64,000 nucleotides of DNA from Stieleria tagensis. Lineage in GTDB: Bacteria; Planctomycetota; Planctomycetia; Pirellulales; Pirellulaceae. Position numbers and translations under genes: made by a program. Position 1 is the first letter of the stretch. Each line of letters starts with the position of its first letter. The stretch is from positions 101,456 to 165,455 of the forward strand of contig NZ_JAMYFE010000052.1 in NCBI RefSeq assembly GCF_024129865.1. The letters are read 5' to 3'. Positions 63,895-64,000 of the stretch are shown piece by piece. The notes beneath the pieces were generated by a model. That model searched no databases. It was not told where the DNA came from and saw nothing but the letters and a program-made list of their open reading frames with translations.

Positions 63895-64000
63895 ATGATT
63901 CTGCTGTTGGACAACCAGGACTCCTTTGTTCACAACTTGGCGCGTTATTTTCGCCGTACGGGCGTCGAAACGCGCGTGATCCGCAGTAACCAGGTGACCG
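63895..64000 (+). CDS. TrpG/PabA-type glutamine amidotransferase (5' part, cut by window)
   Basis: The ATG at 63895 opens a frame that runs off the window. The first 35 residues read MILLLDNQDSFVHNLARYF and on to RSNQV, which is the characteristic N-terminus of anthranilate/aminodeoxychorismate synthase component II (the D-N-x-D-S-F-x-x-N motif). This subunit supplies ammonia from glutamine for tryptophan or folate synthesis. The catalytic Cys-His-Glu residues lie beyond the end. Tryptophan and folate forms cannot be told apart here. Confidence 0.85.
   Translation, partial: MILLLDNQDSFVHNLARYFRRTGVETRVIRSNQVT

Noticed and set aside
1-64000. CRISPR arrays, tRNA/rRNA genes, prophage or transposase genes
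   Set aside because: I looked for regular spaced repeats, tRNA-like cloverleaf signals and recombinase motifs and saw none; a covariance-model scan would be needed to exclude a tRNA fully.

Overview
The window looks like chromosomal DNA of a marine planctomycete of the Pirellulaceae (Rhodopirellula-like). The grounds are a BBP7-type outer-membrane beta-barrel protein, a secreted sulfatase, a DUF6807/PmoA-like protein, an enlarged SecA of about 1240 residues, many secreted proteins with Gly/Ser/Pro-rich tracts, a lipid A Kdo transferase, moderately high GC and loosely packed short operons. I see no rRNA, tRNA, CRISPR array, transposase, integrase or phage gene. The taxonomic call is an inference from gene families, not from a marker gene.

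Layout. 1-464 holds a copy of a dispersed intergenic repeat and the leader of a secretin-like protein (465-3533), which is followed by an MMPL/RND permease. 6485-9558 is a minus-strand run of sulfatase, thioredoxin-like protein, small membrane protein and histidine phosphatase. 9722-12690 is a tandem DUF1254/DUF1214 pair. 13080-15819 is the Kdo transferase locus: a full-length waaA, an unknown gene, and a second truncated copy of the waaA 3' end. secA (15928-19644) is divergent from rpiB and aroC. Then come pyrK, a large secreted esterase, an unknown protein and the BBP7 protein.

28090-35680 contains an acyltransferase and a heavy-metal RND efflux cluster (His-rich protein, adaptor, pump, His-rich lipoprotein) with no outer-membrane factor. 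35821-46709 carries mixed housekeeping and envelope genes: DJ-1/PfpI, an alpha/beta hydrolase without its nucleophile, a VWA protein, a degenerate ketoacyl synthase, malic enzyme with an ACT domain, a DUF6807 protein and pyroglutamyl peptidase. 46723-53225 is all minus strand: a small protein, a sigma-54 activator without a sensor domain, a HEAT-like/pseudo-receiver protein, and a TadE/TadE/TadG-like set. 53450-58582 has manC, a two-domain Dabb lipoprotein, TerC, a NIPSNAP protein and a fatty-acid desaturase. 58583-59702 is a 1.1 kb gene-poor stretch holding an orphan intrinsic terminator and two families of dispersed repeats, one matching the first 231 bases of the window. The right end has a HExxH membrane protein, a Gly/Met-repeat protein, an RsuA-type pseudouridine synthase, class II aldolase and the first 35 codons of a TrpG/PabA-type amidotransferase.

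The most unusual signals are the waaA 3'-end duplication around an unknown gene, the pair of long dispersed repeats whose hairpin loops are inverted relative to each other, several family members that have lost catalytic residues, the pairing of a sensorless sigma-54 activator with a pseudo-receiver protein, and an orphan strong terminator that may mark an unannotated RNA. None of these amounts to a proven new system from sequence alone.
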